DNA from: Marthasterias glacialis
Lineage: Eukaryota; Echinodermata; Asteroidea; Forcipulatida; Asteriidae
DNA length: 64,000 nucleotides
Direction of reading: 5' to 3'
Assembly: GCA_911728455.2 (NCBI GenBank)
Contig: OU452225.1
Location: 7,414,106 to 7,478,105 of the forward strand
The position numbers and the translations under genes are program-made. This document shows, piece by piece, positions 1 through 10,700 of this stretch; position 1 is the first letter of the stretch, and the number at the start of each line of letters is the position of its first letter. A model generated the notes under the pieces. That model was not told the origin of the DNA and did no database searches. It saw only the letters and a list, made by a program, of their open reading frames with translations.

Positions 1-288
1 CACGGAAGATTAGAAGACCTGGTTTTAAACCCTCTGTGTCATTTGCATTTGTACGATATTTATTGCAGAAAAAAATGCCGTTTTATAAAATGTGCCTTTC
101 CTTTATTAGACCTATATAAGAGTTATGAGAGCCAACTTTAACCATGTAATATCGAAACGTGAGTTTTCTTTTTTGGAACAAGATCTTTATCCGACATGAA
201 GCATTTACTGATGTGGGTTGTAAAAAAAAATCAACTCCAGAGCTACTTTTGCATGTCTATGATAATATTGTTTCTCCTTGCATGCAAG
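1..288 (+). other. Probable intron sequence of ROCO copy A
   Basis: No coding signal. The open frame starting at 196 is intronic up to a plausible acceptor (pyrimidine-rich run ending gcatgcaag at 288). In copy B the corresponding residues are continuous with COR coding sequence, so the intron here is inferred from loss of similarity. Confidence 0.4.
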
Positions 289-507
289 ATCCTTCGGTAT
301 CTTCGGCAGCTTCTTAAGGAAATCCGTCAGATGGATTTCCCAAAGCTACCGTACACCTGTGGGCCAGTGTGCCGTGTTTGTAGCACCGAGGACCGCCTGA
401 GAGTCCTGAAGGTGTGCGGTGACGACAAGGAGTTCCCTACCGCTAATATGCAGTATGAGACGTTCATGGACCTGGGGAAATACCACAAGGTTTATCTGAC
501 GCCGCAG
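289..507 (+). CDS. ROCO copy A, Cys-rich tail exon
   Basis: Starts after acceptor AG at 287-288 and ends at donor gtagga at 508, phase 0. It encodes KILRYLRQLLKEIR-like helix sequence, then a C..C..C cluster and a VLKVCGDD motif, paralogous to 7500-7789. Confidence 0.65.
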
Positions 508-3329
508 GTAGGAACATTGGAGGATCGAAACCATGTTGCCGCTGTTAGTATTGAGATTGAAATTGTTTTAAAGGGACACATTACATGTACCTTCAAATAT
601 CTTGTTATTTGGCTGTTTGGAATTACTCCTTACCGTTATTTAAGAGTTGCCCGTGCAATAAAAACACCTACAGTGTGCCGGAATTAGTGTGTAGTGATGA
701 TAAAAACATAGATTCGCCTATTGGAAATACAACCAGCGGAACCAAACTCTACATATTATGGTCCGCCACTCAAAAATTTGGTTCTGTAAAATGGCGGACC
801 GTGTTCTGTCAAAATAAAACAAAACAAAAACACTCAATTTCAAGGGCTATTTATGTGAGTCATTATATTCCACTTTTTTAAATAGGCCCTATCTTTCCAA
901 TCACATTCATTTCATAAGATACGCCTGTTATAGCCCAAAAGCGCCCAACTCGAAGGCAATGTGTCCCTTTGAGATATTACAGTCATCTATGCTGCCGCTG
1001 CTGTTATAATAATACGCGTTTCTTTTATAGCACACATATCTTAGTAGCTAGATCAAGTCACTTTACATGTGCACAACTGCGTAGCCAAGGGGGGCATGGG
1101 GGCACGTGCCCCCCACAAATTTCCAGTGCCCCAGGTGCCCCCAACACAACAAACACATGTAGATACATGTAATTCATTAAAAAAATTGTACCTGGCCACC
1201 CTACTGAAAAGCCATCCCCCCCCCCCCCCCGTGCATGTGCATCAGGCAAACTTAGACCATTCCTCGGCCTTTCTCAATTCCCTGGGGAGGATACCCAAAA
1301 CTGCTTAGTGCTAAGGGGTTAATCAAAAATGATACTGTCTCAGCCCTCCCAGGTTCCCATTTATACACCGTGTTTGTTAAAGAGAAGCAATTCTGATTAA
1401 AAATGCCTTGCTCAAGGACATCTGTCATGACCGAGAATCAAACCCGGACACTGATGAATCAGCAGTTCAAACTTAAGTCTGATGCACCTGACCGCTCGGC
1501 TAGGACACACGTTGTGACTAGTTTTGATATCTAAAAGTATTCAATAGAAGAGATCCAAAATATGAGGGCGTCAACGATGGTGAAATATTCTCGTCATCAT
1601 TTTGAATCTCTGGCGTTGCCCCGAACAATGTGTCAACGTTTGACTGGTCAATTGGGCACAGTATGCCAATCGGTAGTGTTTTTAGACGTCTAAAATATCG
1701 TTAACGAATTCCACAGTCATCAAACCCATATATGTTTTTGTTCACAACTATCTTAAAGTCAAACCACTGCAGGCATACCAAAAGTTCTGTTTCGCTGATC
1801 AGCCAAATGCTCAGACCTTTAGAAAAACCTCTGCAGCTTGAAATCCTTCTAAAACACAGTGACAAGCATTGTTTTTTCATTCTCTTCAGCTTCGGGTGAA
1901 GTGTGGCCGACGATCCTCATCACCTGAACTAAGTCCATCACCAAGCACCAGTACATCGTCAGGAGGTACGTCTAATCAACCAAGTTACGGTAAAAGGGGC
2001 CAATGGAAAAGTTTATCATTGCATGTGAATGCAAAGTCCTCAAAAAGAGTATTTTTATAGCCTACTCCAAAATGGAAAACAGAAAAAAGAAGAAGAGAAG
2101 AAAAAAGAGACCTAACTGTTTTACGTTCAGATCTTAAACCTATATAATAATTTAATGTTATGCAGACGAAACCTTCATTTTAAACAATTAAACATAATCA
2201 TAATAGAAATGCTGTTCTGACATTAAAACACCGTATTGAAACACCGATAAATCCACATAATAATAATAAGAAGAAGAAGAAACATAAAACTCACCAACCA
2301 AGCCTCCGCTTTGTTATACTAAAATTAATAAGACGATGAAATTTTAGCCCCCAATCCAGGTCATGTCTCCTGCAAAAAACGGACAAAAACTACTTCATGT
2401 TCCTTCACATTGTGTCTGCAGTTTGAATGCACCCTTGAGTAGCGAGAGATAGATCAGGAAACTTTCTCTGGGCGCCTAACTTGTCCCATATCAATATGCA
2501 TCACAGTTTATCTTTGGTTACATAAAAATAACACTTGAATAACATACAATTACCGGGATATACTTAATGACTAAAACCTTTAAACGTGACAATTACAAAA
2601 CAAAAGAGAATATTATTGTCCTGAGAACTATTTTTCACCTTTTCTTTTCACAGCCATTTTTATTGTGTGTTTGTGTAGTGGGCATGTCTGGGCACTCAAA
2701 CCGAGGACTTTAACAAAGGGATCCGGGAAAATGACATCCGAGGACAGTCCTCGGTATGTTTCGTGTACAAAACCAATTGGGACGTCGCTAAAAAAACTAA
2801 GTCCCAACAATGGGAGAACAAAGGAATGTCCTCGGTCTACAACATAAACATAGTGTGTGTGTGGGTGTGTGAGTTTGTTTAGGCATTCAAACCGGGGACT
2901 TATAACAAAAGAGGACAATAGGGTCCCCGGCTGGAAAAGGTCCCCAGTTGGAAATCGTGTTCAAAACCAATGGGAGCTGTTGCTAAAAAGTTAAAGTACA
3001 AACAAAAGAGGGACAATAGGAGGTCCCCGATTGGAGGTAAAAACACACTGGTGTGTGTGTGTGTGTGTGGGTGTGTGTGTGTGCGTGTGTGTGTGTGTGT
3101 GTAAACACGCGCCCTCTATTGTTGTACATTATCACTTATGTAGTGATAGCGGACACTGTGCAACTCATTGAGTCAATATTTACCACATTATTGTATAATT
3201 TCAGGTGTGCCGCCATTAAGTCCCAGTATTTCAGTTGGTGAAACGGCCAGCAGGGTGACTGTGATAACTGCAGGTGACAATGCGAGGTTTGATATCCACG
3301 GCTTACCACTGCGAGACGAAAAACCATAA
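289..3329 (+). CDS. ROCO-family protein, copy A, 3' end (three exons, 5' part outside window)
   Basis: Three exons, 289-507, 1890-1965 and 3205-3329, join in frame (phases 0, 1, stop). They encode the C-terminal tail of a ROCO (Roc-COR) protein. The first exon holds a Cys-rich stretch (CGPVCRVC, then VLKVCGDDKEFPT) that aligns without gaps over 32 residues with the tail of copy B (from KLLEFL to FGPRCNVC). The second exon is Arg/Ser/Pro-rich (RRSSSPELSPSPS). The last ends VITAGDNARFDIHGLPLRDEKP and stop. The Roc and COR domains of this copy would lie before base 1. ROCO proteins are intracellular GTPase scaffolds; the particular role here is unknown. The copy is intact in what can be seen. 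The protein family is inferred from copy B, which carries the recognisable domains. Confidence 0.7.
570..970. mobile_element. Miniature inverted-repeat element, family 1 copy 1
   Basis: Ends are inverted repeats (aaagggacacattac at left, aatgtgtccctttg at right). The interior shares long runs with 14077-14480 (for example tggaattactccttaccgtt against tggaattgctccttatcctt). No coding capacity is seen. Both copies touch TTTAA-like flanks, which fits a TTAA-targeting family, but the duplication is not exact. Confidence 0.6.
1077..1232 (+). mobile_element. hAT-type MITE fragment (gcgtagcc family)
   Basis: Begins ctgcgtagccaaggggggca and is followed by the same G/C-rich body and acatgtagatacatgta segment as the complete copy at 16653-16825. 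The right terminal repeat is missing; the sequence ends in a poly-C run at 1216-1231. Confidence 0.55.
1420..1510 (-). mobile_element. tRNA-derived SINE head, reverse orientation
   Basis: Read on the minus strand it shows a type II-like tRNA promoter: gccgagcggtc as A box and ggtttgattctcggtcatga as B box. The paralogous intron of copy B has the same insertion at 8346-8420, so it predates the duplication. Confidence 0.55.
1890..1965 (+). CDS. ROCO copy A, Ser/Pro exon
   Basis: Acceptor ttctcttcag at 1889, donor gtacgt at 1966; 76 bp, phase 0 in and phase 1 out. Encodes LRVKCGRRSSSPELSPSPS and on. Copy B has the same-length exon at 8724-8799. Confidence 0.65.
1966..3204 (+). other. Intron of ROCO copy A with a GT microsatellite
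   Basis: AT-rich intron. It holds two similar stretches near 2690-2830 and 2880-3040 (aaccgaggacttt and aaccggggactta, each followed by ggtcc/agtcctcgg words) that look like decayed MITE copies, and a (GT)n run at about 3050-3102. Confidence 0.5.
3205..3329 (+). CDS. ROCO copy A, terminal coding exon
   Basis: Acceptor ataatttcag at 3204; 41 codons plus the split glycine, ending LRDEKP and taa at 3327-3329. Nearly identical exons occur at 11790 and 12087. Sequence after the stop (from agcccaatttcgt) matches a dispersed repeat also seen at 19845. Confidence 0.65.
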
Positions 3330-3716
3330 AAGAAAAAGCCCAATTTCGTTGGTATGTTGAGCAGATTTTTTTATGCGACAAGCAGAATTAGTCGGGTACT
3401 GGTCACTGGTAATGTACATTAAACAACATTTTTGGCTGGAAACTTCATTTGGCTAAGCAAGATTTTATGCTACTTTGTAGATTATTTTATAAACTTGTTG
3501 TACCATAGCCATACCTAATACTTAGCTGAAGAAGTGGAGGATCTTAATATTTTCTTTTTGTAGGGCGACTTATAACTAATGTTCTAAACGGAAGAAACAT
3601 CGATCCCACTTGGATACAGGAACCAGGACGGTAGAAAAAACGGATTATTGCTATTTTTATTGTTTATTTATTTGAGTTGTTTAATTTGTCTTCTCTAAAT
3701 GTAAAACAACATATAA
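3330..3716 (+). other. 3' flank of copy A, repeat-derived
   Basis: Contains a short dispersed repeat (cccaatttcgtt through tttggctggaaac) and, at 3563, a conserved possible splice site (tttttgtag followed by ggcgacttataactaa) that also occurs in copy B near 12634. This may be a 3' untranslated exon. Confidence 0.35.
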
Positions 3717-4815
3717 TATAGGTTTTCCCGGCCAATTTCAGCAAAAGATCATTCAATTTCATTATTGTGCTTTCAAATTCACGCGATTTCTCTAACTCAG
3801 TCAAGCTGGGGTTTCTCTTTGGGTTCAATTTCGTTTTCGTGCACCCAGGATCCCATTATTTTCTTTCTATTTCGTTTATAGGCATTCAAGACTACAAGAT
3901 CGTCTTTCTTATGTTGAATATTCACCAATAGGTACAATCAAATTCAGAGTCATCAAAGCGCACTGCGATTTTGTACCTATTGTTCTTTTCTTTTTCGTTT
4001 ATGAGCAACAGATTTCAACATTTGACCGTTCATGAGTATGACACGGCTTATGCTTGCGTTTAAAGTTAGCGATAATGTTCTTTTTCTGGCAGTTGTGTAG
4101 ATTATCTGTCTTATGCGTCTCATTTAATTATTTTTTTCGTCTTAATTGCAAATGTGTTCCTTTTGCTTTGTTACCCCATGATTAAACTTTAAAATGTGCC
4201 TAAGAACAGTTCAATAACGTTTTATGGCACACAAGTATACAAAACAATAAACAATATTTTGCTTGCATTTGCTTGCATTGTAAATGTTTGCTTTGGTCTT
4301 AAATTCACTTGTTTGTCATCTTCTTTGTTCGTTAATGTTAAGACCTTGCAAATTAAACCCCCGAATGCTTCAATCAGCCTTCCTCTATCTACATTGCTCA
4401 TTCTTCTGTAATGACCACGGGCAGCCATTTTTGCTTCAAAATCGTTAGTGAGAGGTATAACTCGGCAACAGTGTAGAAATGAATTCTTTATAAAAAAAAA
4501 AATAGGCATATACGAACAAGAAAGCGCATACCAAAGAAACGAATTTGAGTGCAAACATTTCTAAAATGTTTGCCTGTTGACGAAAATGAATAGTCGACCA
4601 GCCCGTTGCTGCTTGCTTTGACAAATTTGAATGAACTAAGTGACCATTTTAAAGTTAATGATTTTATTGTCGAATGAATGCTGAAGTGTCGAAATTGAAT
4701 GACTCATTTATCTGTTGAATGCTGATGTACCCGAGGATTTATTTTCAAGCGAACCTGAATGACCCCAGTATTAAGTTGAAAGGATTTTCGCTGAAATTGG
4801 CCAGGAAAACCTATA
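3717..4815. mobile_element. Tc1/mariner-like DNA transposon remnant, about 1.1 kb
   Basis: Terminal inverted repeats tataggttttcccggccaat (left) and its complement ggccaggaaaacctata (right end at about 4815), extended by gctgaaattgg at right and caatttcagc at left. A TA or TATA target duplication is compatible. The interior carries a minus-strand fragment like a helix-turn-helix transposase start. Copy B has no insertion at the matching point (near 12780), so this copy entered after the gene duplication. Confidence 0.65.
4350..4428 (-). pseudogene. Transposase N-terminal fragment
   Basis: The minus strand reads MAARGHYRRMSNVDRGRLIEAF. The RxLIEAF-type start of a helix-turn-helix is common to IS630/Tc1-related transposases with a DDE catalytic domain. 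Similarity stops after Gly-Gly and no DDE domain follows, so it is a relic. Family assignment is from pattern only. Confidence 0.4.
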
Positions 4816-5132
4816 ATAAATAAATAACTAAACAAACAATTCCTGTTAAACTTTAAAAAAAAAATAGTGTAGACCTACTATTCGCTTAGTGTACGAGAGT
4901 TGATTGTATAAAATTGACTTATACATATTGGGAAGAAACAGGGGACGGAGAATTTGCGGGCGTTAGATATGGCGAGGCGACAACCTCATTTTGAAAGATA
5001 CAATATTTGGCGTTGATTTTGTTGGCTTTGTGGAAAGGATTGGGGAGGGGTGAGGGTCATGAAATATAAGTTACGCTTCGAGATTGGAGAAAGGGGTCTC
5101 TCGGGTTACAACATGTGTAAAGGAAATTGATA

Positions 5133-5410
5133 GAGCATTCCGGTTGGCTCAGTTGTTTCTTTCCCTGCCTTTCACCTCTGTGGACCCCAGTTCGAATCCC
5201 GGACCAGAGCCTTGCATGTGGATTGGGTTTTCAGTCCCTACCTGATTGCGTGCGTTTTCCCTATTTGGGGGTTTCCTCCCACATCTAAAAACTGACATTT
5301 CTTCAACATCTTCTCTACACGGGTATCTTCAGGCCTACTTGTCACAGTGCAAGTCACTTTTAAGGGTCCCTTGGTTTCATTATCAGTAATATTTAATTAT
5401 TAATACTGGA
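5133..5410 (+). mobile_element. tRNA-derived SINE
   Basis: A-box-like ttggctcagttg and B box agttcgaatcccgga, followed by a body with gggtttcctcccacatctaa and a tail near ccttggtttcattatcag. The same body occurs inverted at 5470-5665. Confidence 0.55.
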
Positions 5411-5469
5411 ACATCGTGGACATTCTGATAGCGACATTCCAGTATTATTTTGATGACTCATTTTTTTTT

Positions 5470-5665
5470 TCAATCTTTCTGGTAGTATAACCAAGGAACC
5501 TTCAGAGGTGATTACCCGTTTGCCCATGGTACCTCTGAAGTGAAGAAGGTAAAAACATCAGTTTTGGATGTGGGAGGAAACCACAGATTGGAAAAAGGTT
5601 TAATCCACACGCTAGACTCATCAGGTCCGAGACTGGATTCGAACCAGGGTCTGCAGAGTTTAAGA
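5470..5665 (-). mobile_element. tRNA-derived SINE, inverted second copy
   Basis: On the minus strand: ctggttcgaatccagtctcg (B box), then gtggtttcctcccacatcca and aggttccttggttatac, matching the body of the element at 5133. The two copies are head-to-tail inverted about 60 bp apart. Confidence 0.5.
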
Positions 5666-6239
5666 CGCATATGAACGCCCAAATAAAATCTTATAATACA
5701 TAATACAATAAATGTTATCAGGGTTTTCAAGAGGGTCATCTGTGAATAGATACTCCATGTAGAGGTGTCTTTATTACTTTATTACTGTTGTTATTTTTTC
5801 TTGTTTGTTATAGTAAGTAAGATATCTAGTAAGATATATGTGTTATTTATAATGATGTTTCATCAATAATAAGTAACGGATAGTCAGTTCGCACATTGTA
5901 GTTGCAGGCGCTGGACGTGCAGTGAAACACACAAATAATACATAAGCATGTACAAAGAAAGCCAAATGGTGCCGAATTTATTGGTTTATCTTTCTGAACG
6001 GTTGCGCCATGGTCTTTGGAACGACGTGGGGCAACATCTTTGGTCGTAGACTTGTTCTCAAGTATGGATTTCAAGCAAGTTATGTCACCAAGAAAGTTAC
6101 TGGATTGAGCATTGGTTTTTACTTGGCCTATATTTGTGGCTGGTCTTTGAGGGTACCTGAATGTTCTTTGGGGGCTCTGACCGTTTACATTATTTCTGTC
6201 ACTGCTCATCCATTATTTGATCTACACACTGCTTGCAAG
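5666..6239 (+). other. Presumed intron upstream of the ROCO copy B exon
   Basis: No recognised exon. Open frames run both ways (plus 6009-6239, minus 5847-6209) but neither resembles a known domain. The segment 5714-5925 is repeated at 14531-14690, marking the boundary of the tandem duplication. Confidence 0.4.
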
Positions 6240-7789
6240 ATATGGCGTGCGAATCCAACATTCCCAGTCAAAATTATCAGAGAACAGATGAAAGCCGCAG
6301 CTCAAGGACAACCTCTCCTTGAGACCAAACTGAGTCTGTGGGACTTCGCTGGAGACACATTGTACCACTGTACCCACCATGTGTTTATGCCCGATCGAGC
6401 CTTGTACGTGATTGTCTTCAACCTAGAGGCAGCTGTCTCTGACGAAGATGAACAACTTCAGAAACTTATATTTTGGCTTAACTCTGTTTGTGTGCACGCG
6501 CAGCACCCAGATGCTGTCGTCGTGATTGTTGGTACCCATGAAGCCAGTGTTTCAGAGACAGACAAAAAGTGTTTCACTGATAAACTCCACGGCCAAATAA
6601 CTCCCGAATATTGTCACCGTCTTGTCCTCAACCCGATCGACGACAGGCCTTTATTTCTGGTTGAGAATTCAAACTCCCTTGACGAAAACTTCCAAAAGCT
6701 GAGAGCAGAGATATTCAAGCGGATCGAGAGTGCTGAGTACGCCCAGGAGAAATATCCCATCAAGTATTTGTATTTTACCGGAAGATCAAAACCCGCCGGA
6801 AACTGGCGCAGGCGTCGGATTTTGCCAAAAATGTAGCAACACTGGGAGAGATTCAAGAGCTGGCAAAAGAAACATGCAATGTAGAAGGCGATGAGCAGTT
6901 GAAGAAAATGCTGTCATATTTCTGCGAGGCAGGCGAGATCATCTACAGAGAGGAAGATGAAATACTACGACAATATGTTGTACTTGATCCTCAGTTTCTA
7001 GTAGACGTCATGAAGAAGTTAGTAGACATCCCACGTGGACATCTTCGTGAGCATCGCTTCGCCATTGATTGGAATATCTACGAGAAAACTGGGTTTATTT
7101 CAAATAAATTGCTCGGACATATCTACTGCGACATGCCTCAACTTGTCCCACTGTTCATCCGCCTACTTAGAGCATACGACCTCATGTGTACAATCGCGCC
7201 AGATTCAAACCGTCATCTTGTTCCTGCCATGTTGCCTTCTTTCCAGCGTGAGGAGAGAAAGATTTGGGAACCACAGCCGTCCGAGATGGTGTTTTACTTT
7301 GACTTTGGCTTCTTCGATCCCAGAACCATTTACTGCCGTCTTTTGACAAGATGCCTGACCCATCCCGACAATATGGAACCCGAATCCGAACCGCCTATAT
7401 TTGCAGATCGATGCCAATTTCGTTTCGGATTTTTTATCTTCAAGCTCCAGTTAAAGAAGAGGGCCTCCCACCAGCAGCTTCTGTCAGTTACTGTTTTGAC
7501 CTTTGAACCCGCCAAGCATCCCTGTCGTAAGTTGCTTGAGTTCTTGGTTGGTGCTGTAAAGAGTATAATAAAAAGAGACTACCCGCAGCTAGACTTCACA
7601 TTTGGTCCCCGATGCAACGTCTGTACCAAGAAGACCCAGAGCTTAAGAGAAAATGACAATGAAAAACTAGAGGCCATACACGTGCTAAAAGTTGCAGGCA
7701 GGGACATGCCTTTCCCCACAATGTCAACGGTCGTGGTGCTTTGTGGACAGCAGTTTCTTGAGGTGCAGCTGTCACCTGATCCAACCACG
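6240..7789 (+). CDS. ROCO copy B, Roc/COR exon with apparent frameshift
   Basis: Acceptor gcttgcaag at 6239; donor gtacgt at 7790, phase 0. Frame 3 is coding to about 6775 (EKYPIKYLYF). Frame 2 is coding from about 6776 (KTRRKLAQASDFAKNVATLG) to the end. The switch equals one missing base or two extra. Codon-level continuity on both sides shows that both halves are one exon. Confidence 0.75.
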
Positions 7790-10700
7790 GTACGTATATA
7801 TGTATCAAAATTGATTCCGAAATATCAACCTTCTTGTAATGAAAATTTGGTGAAGGGTGATTTGTCTGAAAACCCACACACCACGAACAAAATCGAAAGC
7901 GGAGTAGCAACTAAAAGTTCTCATAATTATTTGATGTCGCCGAAACGACTATAAGGGGTTAATCAAACGTGTCTCAGCCTTCTCAGGTTCCCATTAAACA
8001 CGGAGCAATGAGAGACTTTTGGGACGTTGGCGGCAGCAGACAAACCGTCCTTTCGACAGTTCTTAGCGAGCGCACATCACATGCTCAATACTGCGTGTGT
8101 TGTTCTGGGCTTACACATGTACTTGTTGAGTCCTGACAACAAAAGAACAATGGACTCCACAAAACAATTTCAACAGGAACAAACGGACCCCACATGGGAA
8201 TTCTTTAGAATAGGGACAATAAGTTGAACAATGAAGTACCCTGCATAAGGATGTGTGAGTGGCGTACTTCTAGTAAGAACCTTGAAAAAGGACCGTTCAC
8301 AAGTTTCCCATTATGTTTAAGTGCCTTGCTATTCAAGGAAATTATTGCCATGACCGGGAATCAAACCCACACACTGATAATTCAGCAATCAGATCTTGAG
8401 TCCGATGCACTTTGAACCTCTGGCATTGCACCAAACAATGTTTCAACATTTGTAATTGTCCAGTCAACTTGTCACAGTATGCCATTGAGATAAGTACGTT
8501 TTTTCAGACGTCTAAAAAAAGTGACAACGAACTCCACAGTCATCAAACCCACATCAATATGTTCACAACTATATTCAAGTCAAGCTACTAGACTATCAAA
8601 GACGGTTCTATTTCGCTGATCAGCCAAATGCTCCGAACCGAGTGAAACCTCTGCAGCTTTAAATCCTTCTAAAACGCAGTGACAGGTGTTAATTTTAAAA
8701 CATTGTTTTTTTATTCTTTTCGGTTTCCGGTAAAGTGTGAGCGACGATCCTCATCACCTGAACCAAGTCCATCACTGAGCACCAGAAAATTTCCTGGAGG
8801 TACGTCTAATCAACCAAGTTACCAAGGCAATAGGAAACTTTATTATTGCATATTGTGAATGCAGAGTCCACAAAATCAGTATTTTTATGGCCTACACGAC
8901 TCCAAGTCGGGAAAACGGGGGGGGGGGGGGGAGAGACTCTCCCAGCATGCCTAGCCAGCAGCATGCACTCACTATAAAACAAATATTAATCAATAAAATA
9001 AACAAATCGTGTACCACAACTGTCACCAAAAACAAACATCAGCAGCAATCATATTAGACACGCTGTTACTTTGCTAATAATTCGGGCAAAGCAAGGGGGA
9101 ACAAAAAAATAATCCTTTTTTAATAAAATTTGATATTTGTGTTTTTTTATCTGTGTAAACCTTCGGGCAAATCACCCTCTGCCCACCGTAACCAAATAGT
9201 CCCCCATACGCATGTATAGTTACATAAAATAACACTTCAAAAACATACATAATTACTGGACATACTCCAAATAATTATGTAATGACTCAAAGTGAACACC
9301 CGTTATATTTGAACAACAAAAAAATCATGCTCCACTGTTCCGCCCGGGAGGATTAGTAATCCTAACTACGCTTCGTACGAAATACATATTGTACCAACAA
9401 CTATTTTCCGTGTTCTTTCTTTTCAAAGCCATTTGTGTAAGTGTGCAAACTGCAACCGCTAAAAGTGAAATGCGCCCTCTGATGTAATACCATTATCACT
9501 AGTCTTTAAGTAGTATTCATAAATACCTGGGACAGTTTATCCATTCTGATTGGCCGAGAGGGCATCACGTGGCCATGTTTAAACGGGCGATATAAACACG
9601 GTAAAAAGTGTTTAAAACCGGCTAGCTTGCGAACGAAAAATATGGTCCCTGTATCAGAATAAAAAAGTATACGTGTTTCCAGCTGTTGGGTTTCTGATTG
9701 GCCGAGAAGGCATCAAGTGCCTATAACAGCTGCAGAGACATGAAGATCGACATTCCGTTCAAGGAATTGGCCCGTAAATAAGGAAAGAAATTTAACACAG
9801 AGTCGAGCTGAGAAACTGTCAGATTTGTTCCCAATTTTTGAAGGTTTTTGCATGTTTTTGACAGAAAGGCATTTATGAATGGGAATACAGGTGTGCTGAA
9901 TCGGTTTTTAACTATTGTTTAAAACCTCTGAGGGGCCTGGTGGCCGATAATTGCCCTCGCCTTCGGCTCGGGCAATTATCGGCCACCAGGCCCCTCATCG
10001 GTTTTAAACAATAGTTAAAAACCGATTCATCGCACCTTTATTCCCTTATTCATAAATACCCCAAACAGTTTAGACAATCCTATTGGCTAAGAAGTGGTCA
10101 CATGACCATTTCTAAGAGACTTTAAACGGCCGATAAAGACACAGCTGGGCTGTTTAAAACCAGTCAGAGTGTGAATGGCCCCTGAACATGAATAACAAAA
10201 CTTGAGATTTTGTTATGCTTTAACTTATTATTTTGCATATTTTTTTCAAAATAATAAATACACACTTTTTAAAGACGGTTACTTTCACAAACAAACAAAA
10301 ACTGTATGAGGTAAAATCATATTATTTTAAATTTTAAAATTTAGTAAGGAAATACAATGGAGTTTTAATTAAAAAAAAGAAGAAGCAAGTTTTGGGACGA
10401 GGCTGCAGATTTGTAAAAAGTGTTAAGAAAATATCGTCTGCTCACATTTGCTGGTTTGTTTGTGCACTATAAAATTTTAGGAAGTTTTTAGACACTTATT
10501 TATTGGATTTAAATTAAAATGTCTGACGACTTGCAATGTAATTTTGACCTTTAATTTGATATTGACGATATAACTGATGAGGAAGTCATTGTTGAAGAGG
10601 CAGAACAAACAGAAAATATGTCAGGGAGAAAGCAGACCAAGATCAGTCAACATCAAATAGGCCCAGCTAGGTTCCAGCAGTGCACAAATGATGAAATTAC

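Noticed and set aside
6009..6239. Extension of the ROCO exon upstream to an ATG at 6009
   Set aside because: The residues are hydrophobic and unlike ROCO, while a good acceptor at 6239 starts the recognisable part; the extension is probably intron read-through.
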